Source: Tausonia pullulans (lineage: Eukaryota > Basidiomycota > Tremellomycetes > Cystofilobasidiales > Mrakiaceae). Taken from it: a DNA stretch of 64,000 bases. The stretch spans positions 496,001-560,000 of the forward strand of contig OX637625.1 in NCBI GenBank assembly GCA_951802195.1, given 5' to 3'. Below the pieces are notes generated by a model, which did no database searches, was not told the origin of the DNA, and saw nothing but the letters and a program-made list of their open reading frames with translations. Both the position numbers and the translations under genes were made by a program. Below are positions 27,520 to 39,801 of the stretch, one piece after another (within the stretch, counting starts at the first letter, position 1; each line of letters starts with the position of its first letter).

Positions 27520-28865
27520 CTGCGTATCGAGAGACAAAGGAGAGGCCGTTAGACAAAGCTAGCTAACGACGAGGGTTAGGCAGGGTGGCAGATGCTTAGC
27601 ATGGACGAACCTCGGTGGAGCTGGAGGAATAAGGAGATTTAGGTGTTGAGAGTTTGGAGGGATGAAAGTGGCGGTGAGGACAAGTCAGCTGATCGGCTGG
27701 CGAAAGAGGCCTGAGTTGGAAGGTGGATGTCGATGGGAAGGAAAAAGGGCGGGCTTCTAACTCTTTTGAGCAGTGTCTCCCGCTTCAAGTGGGAGGATGA
27801 CGAGGCCGCGTTTGACACTGCGCGCTTCCGCATGCTGACCAAACGAGCTTGCGTCAACTTCCCGATTTCTGAACGCCATCCCGCCCGTGTCCGGCATCCG
27901 CTTCTTCCTTTCCGCTTCCCGCCCCAATGGCTGACTTCTTAGCTTAGCGGCGTCCTCGTCTCATGACTCCGTTATCGTTATTCCAAGGCATGCCGTTTTC
28001 TTCGTCAAAATGGAGCGAGTATGGAGCCGTGTGACTAGCTGTATGCAGACAGGTTTATCGAATGAGCCCCGCGAGTAAAAAACCAGGTTGACAGCTCAGA
28101 CAGGTTCAACGTCGGCGTCTGGCCTTGAAGCGCCTGTCAGCCTCCTCCCAGTCTCATTTCCTTCCTGGACCCTTCGCGCAAGAATGAAAGTGTGAACTAT
28201 CTTTTCATACCCTATCACCCATCTGGAAGCCGATCCGAAAACTTATATCGGCCGAGGGCACGCGGAAGAGTCGAGAGACATTCGTCATTACATCCACCCA
28301 ACCTACCCACCCCGCCGGCGCGAGCGAGGCCCCGGTCTATCAGTTGGCACACCTGATCTGTCTCTTTCGGCATCCTTCCTGTCCTCCGCATAAATCTGTC
28401 AAGTGTTGCCGCCGTCATGCCGAAGGTGAAAGAATCGGCTTGCCGACGAACGCAGAAGGATGCGGTGAATATCGGAAGCGTACACCAGGACGCATGGGAA
28501 TTGTTCCAAAAACGATGCGGCTGACGCTCGCCTCTGAGCGAGCCTCTTTCTCACTGTCATGTTTGGCTTTCACGCGTGCTCGCCCAGGTACTCCATTGCC
28601 CGTCCGACTCGAGAAAATGGGATGTACATTGACAGTGCCGAGCACTTCGGATGTCGCAGAACGAGAGGCTCGGGAGCCAGCCCAGGCAAGGAGGAGGGGG
28701 AAGGAAGGAGTATAAGATGAAGGAGTGGTTCGACTATGCGAGAATGGATGAGGGCGAACGGAAAGTGCGATGCGTAAGAGAAGGTGTGAGTAGCATGGAA
28801 AAATGCACAGGAGCTTAGTTCTAGAGGAGATTGTGCAAAACCGGGTTATTGAAGCACTCGGGCGC
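27520..28865. other. Gene-poor stretch upstream of tetraspan array
   Basis: This 1.35-kb stretch holds the promoter side of tetraspan copy C and the 3' flank of the MscS-like gene. Open frames up to about 120 codons (for example plus 28344-28715) show no family motifs and no splice-consistent extension. No repeats or RNA genes are seen. Confidence 0.45.
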
Positions 28866-31800
28866 TCAGCGGAGCATGCCCGTGTTGACGGAGAGACTCG
28901 GGCGACCTCCGCTGGAAATGATTAAGGCAAACATTAGATTCGATGAGTACAGTAATATGATCTGAGGACCAGGCGACTTACCCAGGCGCAGCGAGGAAGG
29001 GTGAGCCCTGTAGGGTACCCCCCGAGCCACCGGCGTTGCCGAGCTGGATATTTTGCGCGAAGGTCTGGTCATCGAGATTGGAAGGGATGATGATGGGTTG
29101 AACGGGGAGGGAGTAGGTGATCTCAAGCTCGTGGAGCTGCGTTTTGAGGTTCTTGAGAAAGGCGGTGCGGCGGCCCCAACGAGCTCCCCAGTCCTGCCAG
29201 CTAAAGAGGGGATCAAAGGTGTCATTAGAGCATGCTTGCAGGCTCAGAACAGGGATAGACACACTTGTTCTTGTGCTCAATGGCAATGTTGATGGCGATT
29301 GCATTCTGTTTCGTGATCCTGAAATTGACGCGCTCGTGAGCACTCTTTTCCGCCCAAGACCACACGAGGCAAGGAGAGCAACTTACGAGTCGATGTCAAG
29401 TTGCATGCCTCCGCCCCACTCGCGAGAGTTCTCATTGAGGTAATTCTTGACGCGAGTCTTGAGATCCTCGATGACTTCGAGCGGGGTGTCGTAGCCGATC
29501 TGGATCGAGCAAACCTCCCACATAGCGCGGGACCGGCGGATGTTATCTGTAAATGAGGGCGGAAGAAACAATCAGCGAAATGCTAGGCAAAGAGACGGCA
29601 AAGCAGACTCACGGATGAGTTTTGACGAGGCGACTGTATAGAAGTGAGATCCAAGTCAGTCGCGGATTCGAGCAATATAGAGAAAGGGCCTCACGGAGAG
29701 CATTCGGAGCGATAAGCTCCTGTCCATCAACCCGGCGGAAGACGGTCGAGACGAGTCCGAACTCCTTGACGAACAGCCAGTCGGTGTCAATAAGAACGAG
29801 GTCTCCGACGTCAAAGGGATGCGTAGCAAACTGTTCGGGGGGGGGGGGAGTGGTCAGCTGCATGAGCGCAAACAACTGAAGATGAATGGCAGCGACAAAC
29901 GATGAAGATCAGGGACTCGAAGAGGGTCTTGGCTGAGTTGGCGAAGATGAATGAGAAACCGAGAACAATGGTGGAGAGCGGGACGAGGGAGGAGACAGTT
30001 CCAGAACGATTGAAAATAAGAAGACACTGGAAGAAAGGAAGTTGGCCTCAGAGAACTATGCTTCAGCGTTGTACGGGCGACCAGCGAGGCTCACGATGAA
30101 CTGCGCATGACAAGAAAAGAAGTCAGTGGGAGAGTCTCAAGGCCAAAGGAGATGTTATGGAGGACGTACGATAATGATAATGAGAGCAACACCGATAAGG
30201 ACGCCATCGAGCTTGCCGATCGCGCTTGACATGTCCGCAAGTGAAGCGGTGAGCGCCTTGCGCTCCCGGTAGATCCGCTGGACACACGACCGCATCTCCT
30301 TCTTGGTGATGTCGCCGTTGCCGTCTGTGTCGAAATCTGCGATTCATACCCAGAGACAGCGTCAGGAAGGCAAAAGTAGGGAGTAAGTTCGGCGGGGGTA
30401 AGTTCGGCCAGACTCACGCCTGAAAGCCTCTTTGGCGTCCTCCTCGGTCTTGAAGTACTGTAAGGATAGCGGCAATGAAGCCGCGGTTCAGTCTCGACGT
30501 CAACACATTGAGGCAAGAGAGGAATTTGCCTCACAGGGTAAAACTCTTCAACAGTGAGAACGTGTTGGCCGTCGACGGTTCGGTCCGTGTCGAGGTTTTG
30601 AAAGAGCTTTCTCGCGAGCTGTCTCGCGCTCGCCAGAGAACCTGGCAAAGGCGCAGGACAAATCAGTCAATGTTGAAACAAAAATGAGCAGTCTTCCACG
30701 GACTGACCAATCTCAGGACCCTTGCCGAAGATGCCCTCCATCGCAAACTCCCTAATCTGCCTTCCGATGCCCGTGACCGTCTTCTTAGCGCTCCGCTTCC
30801 TCCAGCGGCGACCACCCTCTTTCTGCCTCTCCTGCTCAAGCTCCGCAGGCTCAATACCGCCAAAAGAGCTCATATGCTGCGAGGCTGAGGCGACAGGTCG
30901 GGACTGCGACTGGGCGGCGAAGTCAAAGGCGCGAGGACCGGGTGAGCTGGGCCGCGAGGCGTATGGGGTTGAGCCCTTGCGGAAGTGACGGGGCCGAGAA
31001 AGAACAGTCGGGACAGCATTGGAAAGCTTGTCGAGGGCGCGGAGGGCAGACTGGTTCTCGATGAGACGGTCGGCAAGGGATTTTTTGTGGAAGCCTATGA
31101 GTGCAAGGTAAGTTGTCAGAGGCGTGTGACGATGCAAAAAGCAGGACGAAGTAGACAAACTGATGGAGATGGCGCGGAGCAGGACCTTTTCCGCCCAAAA
31201 AATGGCACTAGCAGCAAAGAAAGCAGAGACGATTCGGTTGATGATGACCCTGTGAAAAGCATGACGTATTAGTTCAGAATAGGCGCGAGTCAACTCGAAG
31301 CACCACACACCAGTAGTCAAGAGGGGGTTTGACAGCCGCGCGAACAACTGAAAGTATGATCCACGTCCAGGCGACCGAGAACACGATCTTGGTGTAGAGT
31401 GAGACCGACATGATAAGCTCGACGTAGCTGTTCAAGTTGCCCGGAACGCGACCGGCGATCTTGAGGACGAGAATAACTAAAGAGCGACATGAGCGCTTGG
31501 AGTTATCGCGATGAAGGAGATGTGCGCGTACCGAATAGCTGGGGGAGAAAGTCGACGGCGACAGTGGTAAGGCAGCCGGCTGCGAACGAGATGGTAAGGA
31601 AGAGAGACCTGTACGAATGCCCATCAGCTTCGTGCTGTGAGAGTGCGAAAGGTCTCGAGCTGACCAGGTTTGGACTTCGACCCTCGCAGGGTCGTTGTAA
31701 AAGTGCGTGTGGACGACAGCGAAGGGGATGATAAGCTGTAGGAAGGCAGGCGAGCTGTCAGATTAGGTTCGGAGAGCTCTGACAAGTTGGCACTAACGAT

Positions 31801-32552
31801 ACCACAGCCGACCATAGCAATAAGCGTGGTCCTGAGATGTGTATTCATCGCCAGATGACCAAGCGTCAGAAAGAGCTCAGCATAGAGAGAGAGACCGCCT
31901 GAAAAGCACTCGCCTAAACCACCGGCTCAGGCCGGCGAGCCAAAGGTAAAGCGCCCGCCCTCGCTTGGCCCTCGTCCGACCTTTGGGGGCTATGTCGGCA
32001 TTCTCGTCCTCATTCTCGCCAGCGTCCTCTTCGCGATCCTAGGAACGAGAGAGTGAAGAAAGAGAGTTTTGACGATAAGCGTCTCTCGTTCGTCAAGGGG
32101 CGCCTGGCACCAACGCGACGACACTCAAGCTTTCTCCTCACCCAGTCAAACTCATCGTCCGTGTTGCTAGCGGTGCCGTCGTCGCTGATCGAGTCCCGGC
32201 CGTCGTGCATGGGCGACATATAAGGCGGCTGGGGCGGCTCGAGGACGTCTCCGTCCCCCCGGTTCGGCCGGAGGTTCGTCGTCGAGCTATGGTGGTGACC
32301 GTCGGCGCTGTACGAGTCGCGTGACTCGGCGTACAAGTCGTCGGGCCCACCGCCAGGCTTATAATTGGCCGAGAGGGAGCCCTGCTTGGTCGTCTGTGAG
32401 GTGAACGAGGGAGGATACGCAGAATACGCCGTCCGCTCGGAGCCGAACGAGCGATCGTTGTAGTAGGAGCTGGGTTCGGTGTGAAGGAACTCTTGCTGGT
32501 CCTGGTTCTGCTGCTGCTGCCGGAGCTGCTGCTGATCAAGCGAAGGCGACAT
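28866..32552 (-). CDS. MscS-family mechanosensitive ion channel with EF-hand (Msy1/Msy2 type)
   Basis: This is a eukaryotic MscS-like channel of the calcium-regulated class that in fission yeast (Msy1/Msy2) sits in the ER and tunes calcium during hypo-osmotic shock. The N-terminus (MSPSLDQQQLRQQQQNQD) is Gln/Ser-rich and disordered. Several membrane helices follow (TTLIAMVGCGI, LIIPFAVVHTHFY, LFLTISFAAGCLTTVAV, then VFSVAWTWIILSVV). An EF-hand has the full loop DTDGNGDITKKE. The pore helix and beta domain contain VPLSTIVLGFSFIFANSAKT, HPFDVGDLVLIDTDW and VDGQELIAPNALL. The C-terminal alpha/beta domain ends SVNTGMLR*. Roughly 900-1,000 residues over about 18 exons. The intron with its donor at 31913 appears to be GC-AG, the only choice that avoids stops. 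Divergent from EMC2. Confidence 0.93.
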
Positions 32553-33090
32553 GGTCGAGGCGAGATGAATCGTAGTGAGAGGGGAAGGCCTAGCTCTGCT
32601 GATCCTGGAGGTGAGGGGGAGACTGTGAAGAGTCGTCGCGGCCGTGGGCTAGTGCGGACGATAGACGAGCGAGCGAGAGGGGGAGTGACGAGCTAGGGGA
32701 CAATCCTACGCCTAAAAGCTTGGTAGCTAGCTGCTTGTTGTAACGCTAGGGTTGGGGAGTGTTTGGGGCGAGACTCTGAGAGGCCCAGAAGAGGCGGGAC
32801 TTCGCAAGGTCGATGAGAGGACCACTGCTGCGACTCGAGACGAGGACGAGGAGTCGAGGGTCTACCCCGAAACCGCTGCAAGCCATGCCAGCACTACGGC
32901 GCGTCACTTTCGCCTCGGCCCTTGTCCGGGTCCCCGCTGGGCAGAATGGAAACTCAACATGGTCTGCTGCGGCTCTTGCCCAGCGCGCGAAGGCGCACCT
33001 GCCGCCTTGAGCCGACCCCTGGTCGGATCGGCGTAGGCTTTCTTCCGGCCGCTCCCAGCTCGCAATGAACCACAACCCTCGATCATCGCC
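32553..33090. other. Divergent promoter region MscS-like / EMC2
   Basis: About 540 bp between two divergent start codons. Open frames here run through from the flanks and lack family similarity. No specific binding site could be called. Confidence 0.4.
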
Positions 33091-34427
33091 ATGTCGCCCT
33101 CTCTCACCGACGTCGAATACCTCAAGAATGCCCGCCTCCTCCAGACGCGTGCCCCGCTCCGAGTCTTTGAGACGGCCCAGGCCGTGCTCAAGGGCAAGTC
33201 CAATGCGTTCGCTGGCGACGAGGGTTAGTCTCACGAATTCCATCAATCGACTCATCAAGAGCGCTGTAGGCGACAGGGACTTAGAGACCTCGTTCGTATG
33301 CTGCAGAATGCTCAATTCTCGAGCAGCAAGCTATGGCGGCTCTCGATCTCGGTAGGGCTGAGGCCGCGTCGGTACGTTGTCGCTTCGTTTCCTCGTCATC
33401 TCGGAATCCATCCCGAGAGCGCGTCGCCTTCGCATTTCGTCTGATGAATCTTCTGCACCTCCTCAGGACTGCATCCTGCGCCTCAGCCAGCGCTTTCCGG
33501 ACTCTCCTCGGATCAGGGTCCTTGAGGGGATGTTGCTCGAGGTTCTCGGCAAGGAGAACGAGGCCAAGGCGCATTACGAGAAGATGCTTAAGACCGACGA
33601 GACGTCCATTGTGAATTGGCCATGCCGCTGAGTTGTCTATATCTCTGGCGAGGACTCTGTTTGCTGATTATAATCATTCTCCATCGTTCGACAGCTGGCC
33701 CTCCGACGATTGATGAGCCTGCCAAGGCTCAAGATCGAGGAGCGGATACGGCTCCTGCTTGAGTACCTCGATACGTTTTACACGGACATTGACGGCTGGG
33801 CGCTGCTCTCTGAGCTTTACTCGTCGCTCGGACTGTGAGTTGCCTTTTTCCTCCGCCTTGTATCTCTGGCGAGCGCGTTCACTGATCCTCTTTCGGCACG
33901 CGTGTCGACGCGTCTCGCTATCTCGCCTCTCTCCAGCTACACCCCTGCTCTCGCCTCGCTCGCCCACCCGCTCCTCCTCGCCCCTCAAAACCCTCTCAAC
34001 TACCTCCGCCACGCCGAGACAGCTTACACTATGGGCGATCTCCCGCTTGCGTTCAAGGACTACCTCCTTGCACTCAGCGCGTCCGAGCGGCCAGAGACCA
34101 AGGCCGCCGAGGGCAAGGGCCTCGTTGTCCGCGCGTGGTGGGGGCTCAAGCTTGTGGGTGGCGGATCGCTAAACTCCCAGACTGACCTGGCTCAGAGCTG
34201 ACAGGTCATCGATCGATCGCCGCGCTCTCTCTCTCTCTTCCCAGACGACGCGCGCTCTCCTCGCTAAGGGCGATAGCACCATCGAGAGTGCCTCTGGCGT
34301 ACTAGCCCCTTCGAGGGCTGAGATTGAAGAGTTTGACCTGCTGTCGACGAAGTGGCTCGCGAAGATGTACGCGGGCAAGGGCGTTGATGAGAGTGTAAGG
34401 AAGGCGGTCCTTGATGGGTTCCTCTAG
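33091..34427 (+). CDS. EMC2: ER membrane protein complex subunit 2 (TPR protein)
   Basis: EMC2 is the cytosolic TPR subunit of the ER membrane complex, which inserts tail-anchored and multipass proteins. The translation starts MSPSLTDVEYLKNARLLQ at 33091 and splices through ECSILEQQAMAALDLGRAEA, then FPDSPRIRVLEGMLLEVLGK, LALRRLMSLPRLKIEERI, YLDTFYTDIDGWALLSELY and NPLNYLRHAETAYTMGD, to VRKAVLDGFL*. The blocks PRIRxLxGMxLE and ALRRLM are characteristic of EMC2 and differ from other TPR proteins. About 315 residues in seven or so exons, a normal length. It is followed on the same strand by sorting nexin 4, about 415 bp on. Confidence 0.93.
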
Positions 34428-34842
34428 ATCTCCCCACTGTTGAAAGGGGATGGAAGCAGCATTGGCTGACTTGTTAGAGATTTTCATTATGTGTATGGAC
34501 TTGGATGAATTGCTTTTCGGAAGGAAGAGCTGGAGAACAGGTCAAGATATTGGGATCCTGTCGGTGCAATGGAGTGGCCAGCCTTGCCTATCTTCTAGGC
34601 AACAGTAACAGATTGATTGATACGGCCCAAAGAGCATCAGGAGGGTCCCTGGACACGAGCGCTAGAAGTCTTCGTTTGATCCACTCAGAAGCGAGCGACG
34701 ACGATGGGCTGCGGGTGAAAGCGTGCGGGGAAGCGCACGAGGCCGAGACGAGAGAGCCGGCGGCCAAGACACGCGGGCTCGTCCTGGTGCTCATCGAGTG
34801 GACGGCCAACGACCATCAACCCCTTTCCCTCCCTTTTCCTTC
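34428..34842. other. Spacer EMC2 / sorting nexin 4
   Basis: About 415 bp of 3' flank and promoter. The sorting-nexin frame stays open upstream to about 34,723, but the Met at 34,843 is the first that gives a normal acidic N-terminus. Confidence 0.4.
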
Positions 34843-37137
34843 ATGCAATCACCCGAGTCCGAAACATTCGATTCTGTCCACTGGGAAACCGTCCCCTCGA
34901 CATCCTCGCCTTCCCTCGCAGCGGTCTCAGCCCAAGAGGAAGAGGACCTCGACCCAGGCCGGCTCTTTGCCGAGCGGCTTCATCTCGAAGACGCCGCCCA
35001 TGCTGCTGGGGGCGAGAGCAGCAGCAAGTGGAACGGCTGGCTCAGCGTCCGAATTGTTGATTACAAGAAGGAGCTCGAGAACGGCAAGGAGAGCTACGTC
35101 ACGTACGGCGTCGAGATGAAGGTGCGTGGACGCTGTCCTCGCTCCTCTTCGGTCCGGGTAGCGAGCGAGACTAGTGGAGCAGTGATTTCTTTGGCTGACA
35201 AGCTGCTATCTTGTCCTCTGGTCCCTCTCCCCCTGGACTATTCTCCTCTTCTCACTCGTATGCCTGCCTTCGCTCGGCTATAGACTAACCTCCCGACGTT
35301 CACTACGACTCGGACCAAGGTCCGCCGCCGATTCCAGGATTTTGTCTTCCTCCACAATAATCTTGTCAAAGACTTCCCGGCGTGCATCGTCCCACCTCTA
35401 CCGGACAAGCACCGACTTGGTGCGTGGGTCGCGTTGGGTCAGGAAATAGGGCGCGTGGGGGGCGCGTGCGTGTTACATGGCGGAATCGCGAGCTGACTGA
35501 GGTCGCCCTCCCTCTTCGTTTTGCTCTGACGATACAACTCCAGAGTATCTCCCCGGACGGGACCGATTCGGCGCCGAGTTCCTGGAGAAGCGGGTGGAGG
35601 AGTGAGTCTAAGCTCCTGGCTCTTGGTTGGTCACCAGCGTTGCTTCGAGGGCTGGTTTCACTTCACTGCCTAAAGCGTGTAGTCCAGAGCAGTGGAGCTA
35701 CTTTACTGCTCTCTCGCTGCTCCTAGGGCTTCCCTAGAAGTATGTGCTCCACCTCGCCTTGCCCTGCCTGGCATGGAAATAGAGCCAGAGCGATCCGTGA
35801 AGGGGCGACGCGACCCATCTTGACCGCCTCGACGCTTCGGCTTCCTGCAATCACGTTGATGGGGCTTGTTTCTTGTCGCTCTTGTCTGAATGCTGTACTG
35901 ATGACCTCCATCCTCCAGTCTCCAGCGCTTCCTCACGCGGATATCCCGCCATCCAACCCTCCGCCGCGCAACGCTCGTCTCGGCCTTCCTCGAGGCCACA
36001 GACTGGGCGATCAAGATGCACCGACATCTCGCACACCCACCAGGCCCGGACCCACCCCCAGGTGTTCTCGACACGATATCGGACTCGCTCGTCTCCCTCA
36101 CGAGCGGGAAAGTCCGAAAGCCGGATGAGCGGTTCGAGGAAATGCGAGCCGAGATCGAGCGGTTCGAGTACGGCCTCGGGGGTGTCGAGAAGGGCGCGGG
36201 TCGGCTGAAGTCCAGGGTTGGAGGTGAGTCACTTGCTATTTACAGCCTGATTGTGTCTGGGAGCTGACAGGCTTGTTCTAGACCTTGCCGAGGACTACAA
36301 CGACTTTGCAACCTCGATCAAGGCGCTCGGCTACCTCGAGTCGGGCATCACAGACCCGCTCAATCGCTTCGCCGACCGCATGGTCGAGTTTTCCACCGTT
36401 CTGCGCCATGTTGTGAGTCCCCTAACCTGCTGAGTTTCATCGCTTTTCCGCTCACGAAATCCCCGTCTCCGTATCTAGTCAACCACCCCCCTCCCCCCCC
36501 TCATAAGCCATCTCCACTCGCTCCTCCTCTACTCCCAGACCCATCGCTCCCTGCTCGCCCTGCGGGACCAGAAACAACTCGACTCGGAGATCCTTTCCGA
36601 GTACCTCACCTCACTCGCCCAGGAGCGTGACCGGCTCGCGAGCCTCGTCGAGAGCGGCGGGCACGCCCCGCAGGGCGCTGTCGGGATTTCAACGTACCTT
36701 AAGGATCGGGTCGACAGCCTGAGAGGCAAAGACGACATTGGGAGTCGGAGGGAGAAGATGCGCAAGCTCGACGGCAAGATCAAGGATGTGTGTCGCTCTC
36801 TCGCACTGTTCGTGGACCGCAGGCTGACCAACGCGCACCTACACTTGCTCCTCCCAGCTCCAAGACGCCCTCACCTCCGCAGTTGACACGTGCACCGAGT
36901 TCTCGGATGAGACGCTTCGGGAGCACGAGAATTTCGAGCTCACCAAAAAGGAGGAGATGAAGGAGCTCCTCGGCGAGTTTGCCGACACCCAAATCGAGAT
37001 GTACAAGCGTGCGATGGAGGACTGGGACAAGGTGCGCTCGTCGAGAGGGACGATCATCTGCTGCTTCGACTAACAACCCCTCACCTCTACTGCTCCAGGT
37101 CATTCCTGTGCTATCCAAGATCCGCGTCGACGTCTGA
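34843..37137 (+). CDS. SNX4: Sorting nexin 4 (PX-BAR; Snx4/Atg24)
   Basis: Snx4 binds phosphatidylinositol 3-phosphate on endosomes and returns SNAREs and other cargo to the Golgi; in yeasts it also serves selective autophagy. The acidic N-terminus (MQSPESETFDSVHWETV) precedes a PX domain: WLSVRIVDYKKELENGKESY, TYGVEMKTNLPTF, RRRFQDFVFLHNNL, then PPLPDKHRLEYLPGRDRFG. The PI3P-binding RRFxDF and PPLPxK motifs are present. The C-terminal half is an alpha-helical BAR domain (EFSTVLRHV, SQTHRSLLALRDQKQLD, ELTKKEEMKELLGEFADTQI, then MYKRAMEDWDKVIP), ending KIRVDV* at 37,137. About 490 residues over about eight exons. The family fit to Snx4 rather than Snx41/42 rests on the compact PX-BAR layout. 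Confidence 0.93.
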
Positions 37138-37509
37138 GAGATTCTTAGCTAGTAGCTAGTGAAAACGCGCGCGCGCGCATGCGTGTCATTACTCCCCCAT
37201 TGACGACTTTCATGATTGAGGCGATGGACATGTAACCCGCTGAAGAAAAGACGACGTCTGCGCAAAAAGGATGTCACTCTCCCACGATGAAGGCCGTCTG
37301 GGTCAGAGAAAGCTCGATGACGGATCGGAAGAAGCACCTGTCGGACTTTTGCCCCGCGCACCGCCCTCTGTTTCGCTCTTCTCCTCCCTCCAATCCTGTT
37401 CTTCCACTTTCATCCAATCCCGCTTCCCCCACAACCACCACCAACAACTTCTCCTCCTCTTTGTTTTTCCGGACCCCTCCTTTCTTCTGAAATCCGCTCG
37501 CTCTCTGCC
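37138..37509. other. Spacer SNX4 / cytochrome c haem lyase, with short CG repeat
   Basis: This 370-bp spacer includes an alternating CG run at about 37,166-37,178 in the presumed SNX4 3' UTR and a pyrimidine-rich leader (37,370-37,505) before the haem lyase start. Confidence 0.5.
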
Positions 37510-38515
37510 ATGGGCCAGTCCACGTCTTCAATCCCTGTGGCCCTACCGCCGTCACACTTCCTCCCATTCCCTCCCGCCGGCTCGCGACCTGGCCATCCTT
37601 CGACGTCGTCCTCGGACGTTTCTCCTCCACCAGGCTGCCCGATGCACAAGCCTGCTACTGCCGCTCCTACCCCTCCCCCTGAGTGCCCGATGCACGTCCC
37701 CGCACCCAAAACCGCTCCCTCGCCGCCGCCAGAGTGCCCGATGCACGTCCCCGGTGGCGACTCCAGCACTCTGTCCTCTCTCAACAATATGCCGAACCTT
37801 TCACAGTCTCCCTCGGCGAATCAGCGGTCCTTGCTTCCGACGCAACGGGAGACGTCGTCGATCCCACGCTCGCTCTCTTCGACGGACGACCTGACAATAT
37901 CCGCAACGGCGACCAAGTGGGTCTACCCTTCGGCCCAGCAGTTCTATAACGCACTCGTCCGTAAAGGTTGGGAGACGCCCGAGGAGGACGTTGAGTCGAT
38001 GGTCTTTATCCACAACCACCTCAATGAGGTCGCCTGGCGCGAGGTCCTCGAATGGGAGCGGAGGTCCCAGCCGGGCGCCGAGGACGAGGCCGAGCTGCTT
38101 AGGTTCAAGGGTAGGCCAGGGGAGATTAGTCCCAAGGCTCAGGCATACCTCTGGCTTGGATGGCTCATGCCGAACACGTACAGGTGAGGCGAATGACGCT
38201 TTCGGTCGCGTCGGCTCGCGCGCCATTGCTGACTGTCGCACACGCTTCTCTCTCTTTCTCTCTCGCCTTTCAACCTGCAGCTCAGAGCCTCCCTTTGATC
38301 GGCACGACTGGATTGTCCGTCGGCCGTCGGACGATTCTGAGCACCGCTACATCATCGACTATTACTCGGCCCCACCGGACGAGGATGGCTCGCCCAACTT
38401 CCACCTCGACGTTCGGCCCGCGCTTGACGACCTCGATGGCGTCCGAGCGAGGTGGTCGGCGTTTATCGACGATTTCAGGAGCGATAAGGCAGAGCAGGCT
38501 AAGCGCGACTGGTGA
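37510..38515 (+). CDS. CYC3: Holocytochrome c synthase (cytochrome c haem lyase)
   Basis: This enzyme attaches haem covalently to the CxxCH site of apocytochrome c (or c1) in the mitochondrial intermembrane space. The N-terminal third has three Cys-Pro haem-regulatory motifs in repeated context (GCPMHKP, ECPMHVP, ECPMHVP). The catalytic domain follows: TKWVYPSAQQFYNALVRKGW, then ETPEEDVESMVFIHNHLNE, WREVLEWER, PKAQAYLWLGW, and after the single intron PPFDRHDWIVRR, HRYIIDYYSAPPDEDG and FHLDVRPALDDLDG. The HNxLNE His and the other conserved blocks are intact. 310 residues, with TGA ending at 38,515. Whether it serves cytochrome c, c1 or both is open; many basidiomycetes have one enzyme for both. 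Confidence 0.95.
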
Positions 38516-39104
38516 GGAGTGAGCAGGGAGGCGAGGGAAGTGGAGCTGGAGCAGATGCTTGCTTTGGCTGAAGGGAAAAGACCTTCTGATGTTTTAGGTC
38601 TTTGATGTGCTTGTTTTTATTTGGAGCAAATGCTTACTCAAACATAGTAAGAGTCGCGGGCCATTGGGAGACGAAACAAGAGCTCGCCGCCAGAGCTCAC
38701 CGAGAGCCACAAGCATCCGCAGCGCTTCTTCACACCCAAACAGCCTTGAGCGAGACCACCATTGACGAACCTTCGCGTTTGTATGGCGTGCAAGCTGTCC
38801 ATGGGAATGGGAAGGCAGAAACATATCACCTCGACATCGAGTCAACAACACGAGTGAGTGGGGGGGTTCACTTTCGCATACATGTTCACTCTCGCTCTCG
38901 ACGCAAGCCCAGAGAGAAGAGATCAAGTAGATTGACATGGTGATCAAGTGGATAGAGACAAAAAGCGAAGTAACAAGTGGGCCTGGAACCCGAAAGAAAA
39001 CAAACGACGACCCCTCCTTCGTCAACAAGGCCCCGACCAACGTTCCCGCTCCCCGCCGTCGACGACCCCCCCGCCCTCAGGCAAGCAGCCAAGTGTCCGC
39101 CGTC
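38516..39104. other. Convergent 3' flank, haem lyase / H2B
   Basis: About 590 bp between converging genes. No coding signal fits either strand, and no histone stem-loop (which fungi lack) is seen. Confidence 0.4.
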
Positions 39105-39801
39105 TTACTTGGCGCTCGAGGAGAACTTGGTGACCGACTTGGTGCCCTCGGAGATGGCGTGCTTGGAGAGCTCTCCGGGAAGAATGAGGCGGACCGAGGT
39201 CTGGATCTCGCGCGACGAGATCGTCGACTTCTTGTTGTACGACGCGAGCTTCGACGCCTCGGACGCGATCCGCTCGAAGATGTCGTTGACGAACGAGTTG
39301 AGAATCGACATGGCCTTGTTGGAGATTCCCGTGTCCGGGTGGACTGTGGCACACACACACGAGCGAAATGGGTCAGGACTGCGGCCAGGACAGGGTCCGC
39401 CCCCGAGACTGGGAATCGCTCGCTCACCCTGCTTGAGGACCTTGTAGATGTACGACGAGTACGTCTCAACACGCTTCTTGTTCTTCTTCTTCTTGTCGCC
39501 CTCGGCCTTGGGTCCCGTGCTCTTCTTCTGTGAGGGAAAGAAGCCAAAAACGGAGAGGGGGCGAGGGGTCAGCGAGGGTTGGCTGCCGCAGAGCCAACAC
39601 GGTGTGGACCCACAGCCGGGGCCTTCGAGGCGGGCGCCTTCTTGGCGGGGGCCTTCGAGGCAGGAGCCTTCGAGGCAACGCCCGACGAGGCGGGCGCCTT
39701 CTGTCCGGTGGTCGAGGGGGGCTTGGGGGCTGGCGTGAGGACCGGCGCGCGTCAGTCAGGAGCTGCTGAGGCCAAGACCACGCGCAGGAGGACTGACCCA
39801 T
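39105..39801 (-). CDS. HTB1: Histone H2B
   Basis: Core nucleosome histone. The first exon is just ATG plus G (39801-39798), spliced to an exon giving [18 protein letters not shown] and Ala/Lys repeats ([17 protein letters not shown]). Next come [19 protein letters not shown] then [14 protein letters not shown], then [58 protein letters not shown] and [18 protein letters not shown], ending AK*. The histone fold is intact, and the Lys in [12 protein letters not shown] that is ubiquitinated in other species (yeast K123) is conserved. About 140 residues, four exons. Divergent from H2A. Confidence 0.97.
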
